In this document: positions 25,691-33,898 of the stretch, piece after piece
Numbering within the stretch: position 1 is the stretch's first letter
How the letters are laid out: each line of letters opens with the position of its first letter
From: WTGJ01 sp965237765
GTDB taxonomy: Bacteria; Chloroflexota; Anaerolineae; Aggregatilineales; Phototrophicaceae
Length of the DNA: 64,000 nucleotides
Direction of reading: 5' to 3'
NCBI GenBank assembly: GCA_965237765.1
Contig: OZ250157.1
Span: 2,542,001-2,606,000, forward strand
The notes under the pieces: generated by a model
What the model was told of the DNA's origin: nothing
The model's input: only the letters and a program-made list of their open reading frames with translations
The model's database searches: none
Translations under genes and position numbers: made by a program

Positions 25691-27241
25691 ATGCGATCCC
25701 GCCGTTATATCGCCCTGTTGAGCGTGTTACTCCTGTTGACCGCCTGCGAGCTATCGCGCGCGCCGCGGCCGACGGCACCACCGCCTACACTCACCAGCGC
25801 ACCGCCCACCGCCACATCATCTCCTAGCCAGACTCCGCCTCCCAGTCCCAGCAAGACGCCCACTCCAAAGCCAACCGAGACCTCTAGCCCAACGCCAACC
25901 GCGACACCGCTACCGAGTACCACTCCTTTACCCTCTTCTACGCCCTACTCAGGCGCTGATTTCCGCAACGACCAAATGCAGGTCATTGACGCATCGACGG
26001 TGGCGCGCATTGACTTAACACAGCCTCACCTAATCATTCTCAGCATCAACGACCGTAGCAGTGGCGGCAATTTGGCGACCGCCCTGCCCGATTCCGAACT
26101 AGCGGTGCTCTATTACGTCAACGCACGCAATCCGGGCATCCTGCGCAAAGTCCATGAAATGCACGCCAGCGTGCTCGGGCACATCTTCCCCTCTTCGGAC
26201 GGCAGCGCGATCGCGTATATGGAAGAAAACCTCGCCAGGGGCACGAGTCTCTATGTCCTTTCGTTGCGGGAAGGTTTCCGCTTGCGTATCTTGAGTCTTT
26301 CAGAGACTGCGCCACGCGGCATACCGCTCCGGCCAAATTGGTCACCGGATGCCCGCCAATTAGCCGTTTCCATCGCCACTGATTACGATATGGACCTCTT
26401 CGCTTTCGAACTGGCGAATAACCAATGGCGGCCGCTCACACGCGGCGGCGGTTATGATTTTCACCCCGTATGGTCGCCAGATGGGCGTTATCTCGCGTAT
26501 CTTTCTGACATCGCGCGCTGCCCAACCTGGCAGCCGTCCTCGCCCGAATCTTGCAATTCGCTTGAAGCCACCCTGCCTCGACGCGGCCAACTGCACATAT
26601 TGGACCTACAAACGGGCGCCAGCCAACGCTTGAGCGAGGTTTGGCTTAGCGAACCACCGCACTGGCTGGACGAAACGACACTCACCTTCGTTAGTGGCGA
26701 TCTTCTCTACGGCGAGACCGAACGCATCCTCTGGCTTGCCAATACTGTGACTGGCACGACGCGGCGATTACTGACGAATGAAAGTGAAGCTATTCCACTA
26801 CCATTGGACGTATTTTGGGCGGCGGATGGCAGCGCGGTGGTCTATCAGAGCGCAGGCACGGAGAACCGTATTGTGGTCGTGCGGGCGGATGGCGTGTTGC
26901 TTGGCAGCAGCGACGAGTTCATCTTCCCGCGCTATGGCATGGCCGCAGCCTGGGCACCAGATGGCTCGCGTCTGGCGATCGGCGGTGTCGAAGGACAGTG
27001 CCCGTTTGGCGCGCTGGTATTCACGAGAGAATTGCAACTTATTGCGCAAGGGACTATTCCGCCAATGTGCGAGCCGAAATTTTCGCCAGATGGCGATTAC
27101 TTGGCGTTTGAGGGCGTGAATTCGCTCCTGGATGGCCGGATTCATGTCTACCGTGCGTCCGTCAACGGTTTTGGCGCGCTGAACCTTACCGAAGGATTGC
27201 GCGGGCAAAATCGCCTCATTGGCTGGGCCGGCGGGCGATAA
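25691..27241 (+). CDS. Beta-propeller (TolB/PD40-like) lipoprotein
   Basis: 516 residues. The signal ends in lipobox L-L-T-A-C near residue 19, then a roughly 65-residue spacer very rich in Pro, Thr and Ser. The remainder holds several PD40/WD-like blades with W-S-P-D-x-R, F-H-P-V-W-S-P-D-G-R-Y-L-A-Y and F-S-P-D-G-D-Y-L-A-F. It is predicted to stand off the outer face of the membrane and bind protein or polysaccharide; there is no catalytic motif. I start at ATG 25691, directly before the signal peptide, rather than the longer in-frame extension to 25565. A TGCTACCAT box at 25601-25609 may be its promoter. Confidence 0.87.
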   Translation: MRSRRYIALLSVLLLLTACELSRAPRPTAPPPTLTSAPPTATSSPSQTPPPSPSKTPTPKPTETSSPTPTATPLPSTTPLPSSTPYSGADFRNDQMQVIDASTVARIDLTQPHLIILSINDRSSGGNLATALPDSELAVLYYVNARNPGILRKVHEMHASVLGHIFPSSDGSAIAYMEENLARGTSLYVLSLREGFRLRILSLSETAPRGIPLRPNWSPDARQLAVSIATDYDMDLFAFELANNQWRPLTRGGGYDFHPVWSPDGRYLAYLSDIARCPTWQPSSPESCNSLEATLPRRGQLHILDLQTGASQRLSEVWLSEPPHWLDETTLTFVSGDLLYGETERILWLANTVTGTTRRLLTNESEAIPLPLDVFWAADGSAVVYQSAGTENRIVVVRADGVLLGSSDEFIFPRYGMAAAWAPDGSRLAIGGVEGQCPFGALVFTRELQLIAQGTIPPMCEPKFSPDGDYLAFEGVNSLLDGRIHVYRASVNGFGALNLTEGLRGQNRLIGWAGGR

Positions 27242-27253
27242 AGACGCGCTGAT

Positions 27254-27262
27254 TGCTATAAT
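27254..27262 (+). promoter_or_regulatory. Extended -10 promoter of fabG
   Basis: TGCTATAAT, 28 nt before the ATG at 27291. The sequence has an exact TATAAT and the extended TG. Confidence 0.6.
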
Positions 27263-27290
27263 CGCGCTGATTCGAAATAAAGGAGCGAAC

Positions 27291-27311
27291 ATGAGCGAAC
27301 ATGGAAGGTAG
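27291..27311 (+). CDS. Six-codon ORF overlapping the fabG start (leader peptide or trace of a 1-nt insertion)
   Basis: ATG-AGC-GAA-CAT-GGA-AGG-TAG has the best Shine-Dalgarno in the area (AAGGAG at 27280-27285, spacing 5). It ends inside fabG in another frame. Deleting the single A at 27301 would fuse it to fabG as M-S-E-L-E-G-R-V-A-L, a very common FabG N terminus. It is therefore either a real leader ORF or the mark of an inserted base. Confidence 0.4.
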   Translation: MSEHGR

Positions 27312-28038
27312 AGTGGCGCTGGTAACAGGCGCCAGCCGCGGCATCGGTCGGGCGATCGCCTTGAAACTGGCGGCTCTCGGCGCTCGTGTGACGGTGAATT
27401 ATCGCTCCGGCGAGGCGGCGGCGGATGAAGTGGTCGAGGCGATCACTTCATCTGGCGGCGAAGCGCGCGCTTTCAGGGCGGATGTCTCAGATGAGGAGGC
27501 GGCAACTTCGCTCGTTAAAAGTGTGGTCGCAACCTACGGCCAGCTCGACATACTCGTAAACAACGCTGGCATCACGCGTGATAACATCATGGCGCGCATG
27601 AAGGCGGATGACTTTGACGCTGTGCTTGCCACGAATTTGCGCAGCTGTTGGCTCATGTGCAGAGCCGCATTGCGAGTGATGATGCGCGCTCGCTATGGCC
27701 GCATCGTGAATATCAGCAGCGTGACAGCATTGATGGGCAACGCTGGCCAGTCGAATTATGCTGCTAGCAAGGCGGGCATCATTGGAATGAGCAAATCTCT
27801 GGCACGCGAGATTGCCAGCCGTGGCATCACCGTCAATGTCGTTGCGCCAGGCTTCATCGCTACGGATATGACGGCCGAATTGCCTGAGGATCTCCTGGAT
27901 ACGGCGCGCGCACACATCCCGCTCGGGCGTATGGGCCAGCCGAGCGAAGTCGCAGCAGCAGTTGCTTTCTTGGCGTCGGATGAGGCGAAATACATCACCG
28001 GACAAACGCTGAATGTGGATGGAGGGATGTACATGTGA
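27301..28038 (+). CDS. fabG: 3-oxoacyl-ACP reductase (short-chain dehydrogenase)
   Basis: 245 residues of a classical SDR. The Rossmann motif T-G-A-S-R-G-I-G lies at residues 9-16, N-N-A-G at 87-90, and the catalytic S140, Y153 and K157 are all present; the C terminus G-Q-T-L-N-V-D-G-G-M-Y-M is typical of FabG. It reduces 3-oxoacyl-ACP with NADPH in fatty-acid synthesis; a PHB-type acetoacetyl-CoA reductase is the alternative. The start as written (27301) is 15 nt from the good Shine-Dalgarno, and the true N terminus may begin at 27291 if a base has been inserted. The stop overlaps the HIT gene start (GTGA). Confidence 0.92.
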   Translation: MEGRVALVTGASRGIGRAIALKLAALGARVTVNYRSGEAAADEVVEAITSSGGEARAFRADVSDEEAATSLVKSVVATYGQLDILVNNAGITRDNIMARMKADDFDAVLATNLRSCWLMCRAALRVMMRARYGRIVNISSVTALMGNAGQSNYAASKAGIIGMSKSLAREIASRGITVNVVAPGFIATDMTAELPEDLLDTARAHIPLGRMGQPSEVAAAVAFLASDEAKYITGQTLNVDGGMYM

Positions 28039-28385
28039 ACGAGCCGACGATTTTTGCGCGCATCATTGCCAGGGAAATCCCTGCCGATATCGTCTATAGC
28101 GACGATTGGATCACCGCTTTTCGCGATATAGACCCACTGGCACCCGTTCACATCCTCATCGTGCCGAATAAGGCTATCGCCACGGTCAATGATATTGATG
28201 ATGCGGACGCTGAACTTATCGGGTGTATGTTGTTGGTGGCACGGGACATAGCCAAGCAAGAAGGCATTGCGGCGAGCGGCTACCGCCTCGTCATCAATTG
28301 TAATGTGGATGGCGGGCAAGAAGTTTTTCACTTACACATGCACCTGATCGGTGGCCGGTATCTGGGACGAACTGTAGCGCGCTAG
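28035..28385 (+). CDS. HIT-family (histidine triad) nucleotide hydrolase
   Basis: 116 residues, the size of HinT. The triad H99-L-H101-M-H103 near the C terminus and the N-terminal I-F-A-R-I-I-A-R-E-I-P-A pattern are those of Hint-type purine nucleoside phosphoramidases. GTG start overlapping the fabG stop, so the two are co-translated. It ends directly against the stop of the convergent DsbA-like gene. Confidence 0.93.
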   Translation: MNEPTIFARIIAREIPADIVYSDDWITAFRDIDPLAPVHILIVPNKAIATVNDIDDADAELIGCMLLVARDIAKQEGIAASGYRLVINCNVDGGQEVFHLHMHLIGGRYLGRTVAR

Positions 28386-29363
28386 TCATTCCCCTCCGTC
28401 ATCACCGATCGCTTCGGTTGGCGGCAGCGTGGCGGTAGCGGCGACACCCGGCACGGGTATGGCCGGCACTTCGGTCGCGGGGATCAAGGTGGGGGTAGTT
28501 TCGGCCGACGCCGCTTCATCGGCCGTATCTTCATCTTCAGGCACTGTTACCTCTTCCTCGCCCTCCTCGAGAGCAGTAAGGGCGGCATCTAACGCGTTTT
28601 GGATCTGTTCGAGTGTCGGCAAATCGCCGGGCGTTGCGGGAGTGATGGGTTCCAAATTCACGGCGAAGAGTGGGAAGCCATATTGGTTGAAACCGAGTTG
28701 TGCCTCGGCTGCGGCCAGGGCAGTGTCAATTGTCTGCTCGACCAGGCTACCGCGCACGCAAGTTTCCACTTCGGAGCGATCCAGCCCAAGATTCTCGATG
28801 CCATTGGCGAGACGAGCGCTCGCATATGCGCGTTGCTCGTATTGCTGCCAGGAATAGAGCGCTTCTTGATATTCCCAGAAGCGGCCATTTCGCCCGGAGC
28901 AGATAGCGAATTTCGTCGCGAATTCGGCGTTCTGGAATTCCAGCATTCGTGGCGCGACAATGGGGATGAATTGCAACGATATTTCGCTATCGGCGGTGAA
29001 ACGCTGCAACAAATCGTTCAGCAATTCGCCCTGCGCGGCGCAGCGCCCGCAATCGAAACTGGTGAATAGCTTGAGCGTTACCGCGGAATCTTCCGCGCCC
29101 AAGGTGGGGAAGCCTTCCTCGCTCCTGCCTTGTGGAATTTCACCATATCTTTCCAGCGCTTCAGGGGGAATTCCGCCTGTAGCCGGCTGATTGCCAAAGA
29201 TGAAGAGTGCGCCGACCAATATAATACCCCCTACCGCTACCAACACGACAGTTGTCCAGCGCTGCCTCCGTTGTTGGCGGCCGCGTTGCCGCTTCCGTTG
29301 ACGGGTTTGTTTGATCGCGCTGCCAGCATCTTTCCCACTTTCGCGCTTACTCGTTTTCGCCAA
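28386..29363 (-). CDS. Membrane-anchored DsbA-family thiol oxidoreductase with long acidic tail
   Basis: 325 residues. A very basic cytosolic N terminus (about 36 residues rich in Lys/Arg/Gln) precedes one membrane span at about 37-57. The extracellular thioredoxin fold of the DsbA/thioredoxin_4 group has active site C105-G-R-C108 in F-D-C-G-R-C. The cis-Pro region appears as Y-G-F-P. A C-terminal tail of about 80 residues is Glu/Thr/Pro-rich and probably disordered. It probably makes or shuffles disulfides in exported proteins. The start is TTG 29363, with AAGG about 7-10 nt upstream. A TACAAT box on the minus strand at 29406-29401 may be its promoter. Confidence 0.85.
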   Translation of the reverse strand: MAKTSKRESGKDAGSAIKQTRQRKRQRGRQQRRQRWTTVVLVAVGGIILVGALFIFGNQPATGGIPPEALERYGEIPQGRSEEGFPTLGAEDSAVTLKLFTSFDCGRCAAQGELLNDLLQRFTADSEISLQFIPIVAPRMLEFQNAEFATKFAICSGRNGRFWEYQEALYSWQQYEQRAYASARLANGIENLGLDRSEVETCVRGSLVEQTIDTALAAAEAQLGFNQYGFPLFAVNLEPITPATPGDLPTLEQIQNALDAALTALEEGEEEVTVPEDEDTADEAASAETTPTLIPATEVPAIPVPGVAATATLPPTEAIGDDGGE

Positions 29364-29483
29364 GTCGTTACCTTACCTTTGTCTGCCGATTCGAGCCTTG
29401 ATTGTAGCCAGCCCCGCTACACTTTCCCATTCTAATTTCAGACGATAGCAGTCATGAAGGCTAGGCAGGCTTCGCAGACCCGC

Positions 29484-29489
29484 TACAAT
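29484..29489 (+). promoter_or_regulatory. Putative -10 box of acnA
   Basis: TACAAT within cccgctacaatagtg, 26 nt before the GTG start of acnA. The -35 is unclear. Confidence 0.4.
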
Positions 29490-29515
29490 AGTGCCAGTTG
29501 TAAGCGAATTCGCCT

Positions 29516-32224
29516 GTGTCCATGCCAACCTTCCCTGCCGAAGCGATCCTCACCACGAACCTTGGCGACGCGACCATCTACCGCCTCGATGCGCTTGAGC
29601 GCGCCGGACTATGCGATCTGAGCATTCTCCCATTCAGCATCCGATTGCTATTGGAAAACGTACTCCGCAACCATCACGCTGGCGCCGCCAGCGCGGAAGA
29701 TGTGCAGCGAATCGCTTCCTGGAGCGCCGCGGAAACGAGCGACCAAGAAATTCCATTCCAGCCGGCGCGTGTGCTGTTACAGGATTTCACTGGCGTGCCC
29801 GCCGTCGTTGATTTGGCGGCTATGCGCAGCGCCTTGCAACGACTCGGTGGAGACCCCGCACGCATCAATCCGCAAATCCCCGTCGACCTGGTCATCGACC
29901 ATTCGGTGCAGGTGGATGTCTTCGGGCGTAAAGATGCGATCCGCATCAATTCCCAGCGCGAATTCGAGCGCAACCAGGAGCGATACGAATTCCTGCATTG
30001 GGGGCAGAAGGCCTTTGCCAATTTCCGCGTCGTGCCGCCTGCGACCGGCATCGTCCACCAAGTCAACCTGGAATTCCTCGCCGAAGTAGTGCAACAGCGG
30101 CGTGATGCTTCTGGCCGGTTGATCCTGATGCCGGATACCCTGGTCGGCACGGATAGTCACACCACAATGATCAATGCTCTGGGAGTGCTCGGCTGGGGTG
30201 TGGGTGGGATCGAGGCGGAAGCGGCAATGCTCGGTCAGGCGATCTACATGCTGTTGCCACAGGTGGTCGGCTTCAAGTTGTTTGGAGCATTGCCTGACGG
30301 CGCGACGGCCACAGACCTCGTGCTCACCGCCACGCAGATGCTGCGAAAGCGCAAGGTGGTTGGCAAATTCGTGGAGTATTATGGCAGCGGTCTTAGCCAA
30401 CTCAGCCTACCCGACCGCGCCACTTTGGCCAATATGGCGCCGGAATATGGCGCGACAGTTGGTTTCTTCCCTATCGATGCCGAAACCATCAGCTACCTGG
30501 AGCGCACCGGACGCGACCCGCAGCACGTCCGCCTCGTCGAGCGCTATTGCCGTGAACAACAGCTCTTCCGCACCGATGATACGCCCGACCCTCAATATCA
30601 CGACACATTGGAACTCGATCTGGCGACCGTGCAATCGAGCCTCGCGGGGCCCTTGCGCCCTCAAGATCGCATCCCGATCGGCGAGATGAAGCCTCGCTTT
30701 CATCAGGCGCTCGCCGCACCGGTTGGGCCACAGGGTTTTGCGATCGCCGCTGACGAGCGCGATCGTCGCGCCAGCTATCGCGATAATGGAGGCAGCGCCG
30801 AGTTGCGCCATGGATCGGTGGTGATTGCCGCCATCACCAGCTGCACGAACACCAGCAATCCGTCGGTGATGGTGGCGGCGGGCTTATTGGCGCGCAACGC
30901 TGTCGCCCACGGACTGACGAGTGCGCCGCAAGTGAAAACCAGCTTGGCGCCCGGCTCCAAGGTCGTATCCGCTTATCTGGAGCGCGCGGGGCTGTTGCTT
31001 CCGCTCGAAGCGCTGGGCTTCCATGTTGTTGGCTATGGCTGTACGACTTGCATTGGTAACAGCGGCCCGCTACCCGCTGCGCTCAGCGAAACCATCGCCG
31101 AGAATGAACTAGTCACTGCAGCCGTGCTCAGCGGCAACCGCAATTTTGGCGGCCGTATCAGCCCAGACGTGCGCGCTAATTATCTAGCATCGCCCCCTTT
31201 GGTCGTCGCTTTCGCCCTCGCCGGTAGGGTGGATTTCGACTTCGAGAATGATGTACTGGGTCATGGCGCAAGTGGCGAGGCGGTCTACCTGCGCAATATC
31301 TGGCCCACGCAAGTGGAAATCTTGCAGACCATTCAAGATTCGCTTGGGCCGGAGCTGTATCACGAGCAATACGGCAATGTGTTTAACGGCAACGAGACCT
31401 GGAACGCCATCCCGAGCGGCGACGCGCTGGTTTATGATTGGCAAGAGAGCAGCACGTATATCCAGGAGCCGCCGTTCTTCGACGATATGCCGCTCATGCC
31501 GCAACCACCTGGCGAAATTCGAGGGGCACGGGTGCTAGCGATGTTCGGCGATTCGATCACGACCGACCATATCTCACCGGCAGGCAGCATCGGATCAGCC
31601 AGTCCAGCTGGCGAATACCTGCGCGCTCAGGGGGTAGAGCGCGCGCAGTTCAACAGTTTCGGCGCGCGGCGAGGCAATGACCGCGTGATGTCACGGGGCA
31701 CATTTGCCAATATCCGGCTGCGCAACCTGCTCCTGCCCGGCAGCGAGGGGGGCGTGACGCGGCATTTTCCGAGCGGCGACGAGCTGAGCATCTACGACGC
31801 TGCGGAACGCTACCGCGAAACAGGCACACCGCTCATCGTCATCGCCGGCGAAGATTATGGCATGGGCTCGAGTCGCGATTGGGCGGCGAAAGGGCCGTTA
31901 TTGCTGGGCGTAAAGGCGACGCTCGCGGTCAGCTACGAACGCATCCACCGCAGCAACCTCGTTTTCATGGGCATCTTGCCCTTACAATTCGCGCCGGGCG
32001 AAAACGCAGCTTCGCTCAGCCTGACTGGCGCGGAAACATACGACATCCTGGACTTTCCAGAAGAAATTACCCCCGGGCAATGGCTAGAAATTGTGGTGGT
32101 TGCGGATGACGGCCAGCGCGCACGCTTCCGTGCCCAGGCGCGCATAGAAACTCCGATTGAAGCAACTTATTATCGCCACGGTGGCATATTGCAGTACATG
32201 CTGCGGACGCTGCTGGATGACTGA
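29516..32224 (+). CDS. acnA: Aconitate hydratase (AcnA/IRP type)
   Basis: 902 residues, the usual size for AcnA. It isomerises citrate to isocitrate in the TCA cycle through a 4Fe-4S cluster. The cluster ligands sit in T-S-C-T-N-T-S-N-P and G-Y-G-C-T-T-C-I-G-N-S-G; other landmarks are V-G-T-D-S-H-T-T-M-I-N, F-G-D-S-I-T-T-D-H-I-S-P-A-G and G-E-D-Y-G-M-G-S-S-R-D-W-A-A-K. The start is GTG 29516, or ATG 29522. The last 8 nt overlap the RNase HI start, so they are probably co-transcribed. Confidence 0.97.
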   Translation: MSMPTFPAEAILTTNLGDATIYRLDALERAGLCDLSILPFSIRLLLENVLRNHHAGAASAEDVQRIASWSAAETSDQEIPFQPARVLLQDFTGVPAVVDLAAMRSALQRLGGDPARINPQIPVDLVIDHSVQVDVFGRKDAIRINSQREFERNQERYEFLHWGQKAFANFRVVPPATGIVHQVNLEFLAEVVQQRRDASGRLILMPDTLVGTDSHTTMINALGVLGWGVGGIEAEAAMLGQAIYMLLPQVVGFKLFGALPDGATATDLVLTATQMLRKRKVVGKFVEYYGSGLSQLSLPDRATLANMAPEYGATVGFFPIDAETISYLERTGRDPQHVRLVERYCREQQLFRTDDTPDPQYHDTLELDLATVQSSLAGPLRPQDRIPIGEMKPRFHQALAAPVGPQGFAIAADERDRRASYRDNGGSAELRHGSVVIAAITSCTNTSNPSVMVAAGLLARNAVAHGLTSAPQVKTSLAPGSKVVSAYLERAGLLLPLEALGFHVVGYGCTTCIGNSGPLPAALSETIAENELVTAAVLSGNRNFGGRISPDVRANYLASPPLVVAFALAGRVDFDFENDVLGHGASGEAVYLRNIWPTQVEILQTIQDSLGPELYHEQYGNVFNGNETWNAIPSGDALVYDWQESSTYIQEPPFFDDMPLMPQPPGEIRGARVLAMFGDSITTDHISPAGSIGSASPAGEYLRAQGVERAQFNSFGARRGNDRVMSRGTFANIRLRNLLLPGSEGGVTRHFPSGDELSIYDAAERYRETGTPLIVIAGEDYGMGSSRDWAAKGPLLLGVKATLAVSYERIHRSNLVFMGILPLQFAPGENAASLSLTGAETYDILDFPEEITPGQWLEIVVVADDGQRARFRAQARIETPIEATYYRHGGILQYMLRTLLDD

Positions 32225-33887
32225 GCAAACCGCGGATCGGCCGCGGGTCACGGTATATACGGATGGTGGCTGCCGCCCAAATCCGGGTCCTGGCGCCTGG
32301 TCCGCCATTCTGCTACAGGACGGTAACGAGCGGATCCTCCGCGGCAGCAGTGTTTCCCACAGTACGAACAATCAGATGGAACTCACCGCGGTGACGGAGG
32401 CTTTGCTCGCCATGCCGCAGGCGACCGAGATCACCATCTACACCGATAGCCAGTATGTCCAGCGCGGCATCACGGAATGGTTGCCCAATTGGCAACGAAA
32501 TAATTGGCGCGGCTCAAATCGCCGCCCAGTGAAGAATCAAGCACTCTGGCGAGCGCTCGTCGCCGCCGCCACGTCGCATGAAATCTGCTGGGTTTGGGTA
32601 GCCGGGCATAGCGGCCATATACATAACGAACGCGTCCATCGATTGGTGCGCGAGCAATTGCGCTCTGCCGCCTCCCCCGTTACCAACGAAGGTTATGAAA
32701 ATTCAGGAGCCCGGATGAAATTCGCGCAACGAGTGGCTGGCTTTAACACCACCATTTTCAAGGAGATCAATGACCTCGCCCGCGAGAGTAAAGCGATCAA
32801 CCTCGGCCAGGGCCGGCCGGATTTCGATGGGCCGCCACAAGCGATCGAGGCAGCCGTCGCCGCTTTCCAACGCGCGGATGGCACCGCCAACCAATACGCG
32901 CCAGGACCCGGTGTGCCCCAATTGTTGGAGCGTGTGGCGCAGCATGCTGAGGCGTTTTATGGCCTTCAGGTCGATCCCAAAGAGGGTGTCATCATTACAG
33001 CTGGCGCCACGCAATCCGTTTTCTCGGCCGTATTGGGTCTGGTGGATCCGGGCGAAGAAGTCATCGTGATTGAGCCCTATTACGATAGCTACGTGCCGAG
33101 CATCCTGATGGCTGGCGCGAAGCCTTTGTATGTGCCGCTTCGGCCGCCAGCCTGGAGCTTTGATCGCGAAGAATTGCGCGCCGCTTTCGCTCGTCGTCCG
33201 CGTGCCATCATGATCAACACGCCGCATAATCCTGTCGGGCGCGTCTTCACGCGGGAAGAGCTGGGTTACATTGCCGAGTTATGCAGGGAATTTGATGTGC
33301 TGGTCATCTCTGATGAGGTCTACGAGCACCTCACATTCGATGAGCATGAGCATATTCCCATTGCTACCCTTCCCGGCATGTTCGAGCGAACGGTGACCAT
33401 CGGCAGCGCCGGGAAGACTTTCGGCATGACGGGCTGGAAAATCGGCTGGTCTTACGGTCCACCGGAGTTGATACAGGGCATCTGGCGCGTGCATCAGTTC
33501 GTCGTTTTTGCCGTCAATCACCCAACTCAACTAGCCGTCGCGCATGCCTTCGGCCTGGCAAACAGTTTTTATGGGGAATATCGTGACTTGCTTGCGGGCA
33601 AGCGTGAAATCATGACGCAAGCGCTCGACCAGGCGCACCTGCGGTGCTTGAAGCCGGAAGGCACTTACTTTGTGATGGCCGACTTTTCGGATGTCTTTGT
33701 GGGCGATGATTTAGATTTTGCGCGTTACCTCGCCCAAGAGATTGGTGTAGCCTGTATCCCGCCTACGGTCTTCTATAGCGAAGCGAATCGTCATATCGCC
33801 GCCAAACAGGCGCGCTTCGCCTTTTGCAAGAGCGACGAAACGCTCCACGAAGCGGCGGAGAAACTGGTGCGGCTGGCCCGTGGCTAA
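32217..33887 (+). CDS. rnhA: Ribonuclease HI domain in one continuous reading frame with a class I/II aminotransferase
   Basis: Residues 1-150 are RNase HI, which cuts the RNA of RNA-DNA hybrids: Y-T-D16-G-G-C, M-E55-L, Y-T-D77-S-Q-Y, and V-A-G-H-S-G-H-x-x-N-E-R. The fourth metal-site residue, Asp in most RNases HI, is H141 (codon CAT; GAT would give Asp). No stop follows. After a tail of about 16 residues the frame runs into the aminotransferase ATG at 32715, giving 556 residues if translated through. The downstream gene has its own AGGAG (32705-32709). In the +1 frame a TGA overlaps that ATG as ATGA, the junction style common here. So a lost or gained base in the tail is as plausible as a real fusion. 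Confidence 0.85.
   Translation: MTEQTADRPRVTVYTDGGCRPNPGPGAWSAILLQDGNERILRGSSVSHSTNNQMELTAVTEALLAMPQATEITIYTDSQYVQRGITEWLPNWQRNNWRGSNRRPVKNQALWRALVAAATSHEICWVWVAGHSGHIHNERVHRLVREQLRSAASPVTNEGYENSGARMKFAQRVAGFNTTIFKEINDLARESKAINLGQGRPDFDGPPQAIEAAVAAFQRADGTANQYAPGPGVPQLLERVAQHAEAFYGLQVDPKEGVIITAGATQSVFSAVLGLVDPGEEVIVIEPYYDSYVPSILMAGAKPLYVPLRPPAWSFDREELRAAFARRPRAIMINTPHNPVGRVFTREELGYIAELCREFDVLVISDEVYEHLTFDEHEHIPIATLPGMFERTVTIGSAGKTFGMTGWKIGWSYGPPELIQGIWRVHQFVVFAVNHPTQLAVAHAFGLANSFYGEYRDLLAGKREIMTQALDQAHLRCLKPEGTYFVMADFSDVFVGDDLDFARYLAQEIGVACIPPTVFYSEANRHIAAKQARFAFCKSDETLHEAAEKLVRLARG
32715..33887 (+). CDS. PLP-dependent class I/II aminotransferase (methionine/kynurenine aminotransferase-like)
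   Basis: 390 residues if started at its own ATG, which has AGGAG 5 nt upstream. Fold type I features are N-Q-Y-A-P-G-P-G-V-P, I-N-T-P-H-N-P-V-G-R, V-I-S-D-E-V-Y, and the PLP Schiff-base lysine K234 in S-A-G-K-T-F-G-M-T-G-W-K-I-G-W. The pattern matches the kynurenine-oxoglutarate/methionine aminotransferase (YbdL-like) group. It makes 2-oxo acids from aromatic or sulphur amino acids. Two further PLP enzymes, including cystathionine beta-synthase, follow at once, pointing to sulphur amino acid metabolism. Confidence 0.92.
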   Translation: MKFAQRVAGFNTTIFKEINDLARESKAINLGQGRPDFDGPPQAIEAAVAAFQRADGTANQYAPGPGVPQLLERVAQHAEAFYGLQVDPKEGVIITAGATQSVFSAVLGLVDPGEEVIVIEPYYDSYVPSILMAGAKPLYVPLRPPAWSFDREELRAAFARRPRAIMINTPHNPVGRVFTREELGYIAELCREFDVLVISDEVYEHLTFDEHEHIPIATLPGMFERTVTIGSAGKTFGMTGWKIGWSYGPPELIQGIWRVHQFVVFAVNHPTQLAVAHAFGLANSFYGEYRDLLAGKREIMTQALDQAHLRCLKPEGTYFVMADFSDVFVGDDLDFARYLAQEIGVACIPPTVFYSEANRHIAAKQARFAFCKSDETLHEAAEKLVRLARG

Positions 33888-33898
33888 GGAAGAAAACG

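Noticed and set aside
25740..25960. Apparent short-period repeat, possible CRISPR or minisatellite
   Set aside because: It is the in-frame Pro/Thr/Ser spacer of a lipoprotein; periodicity follows codons and there are no spacers.
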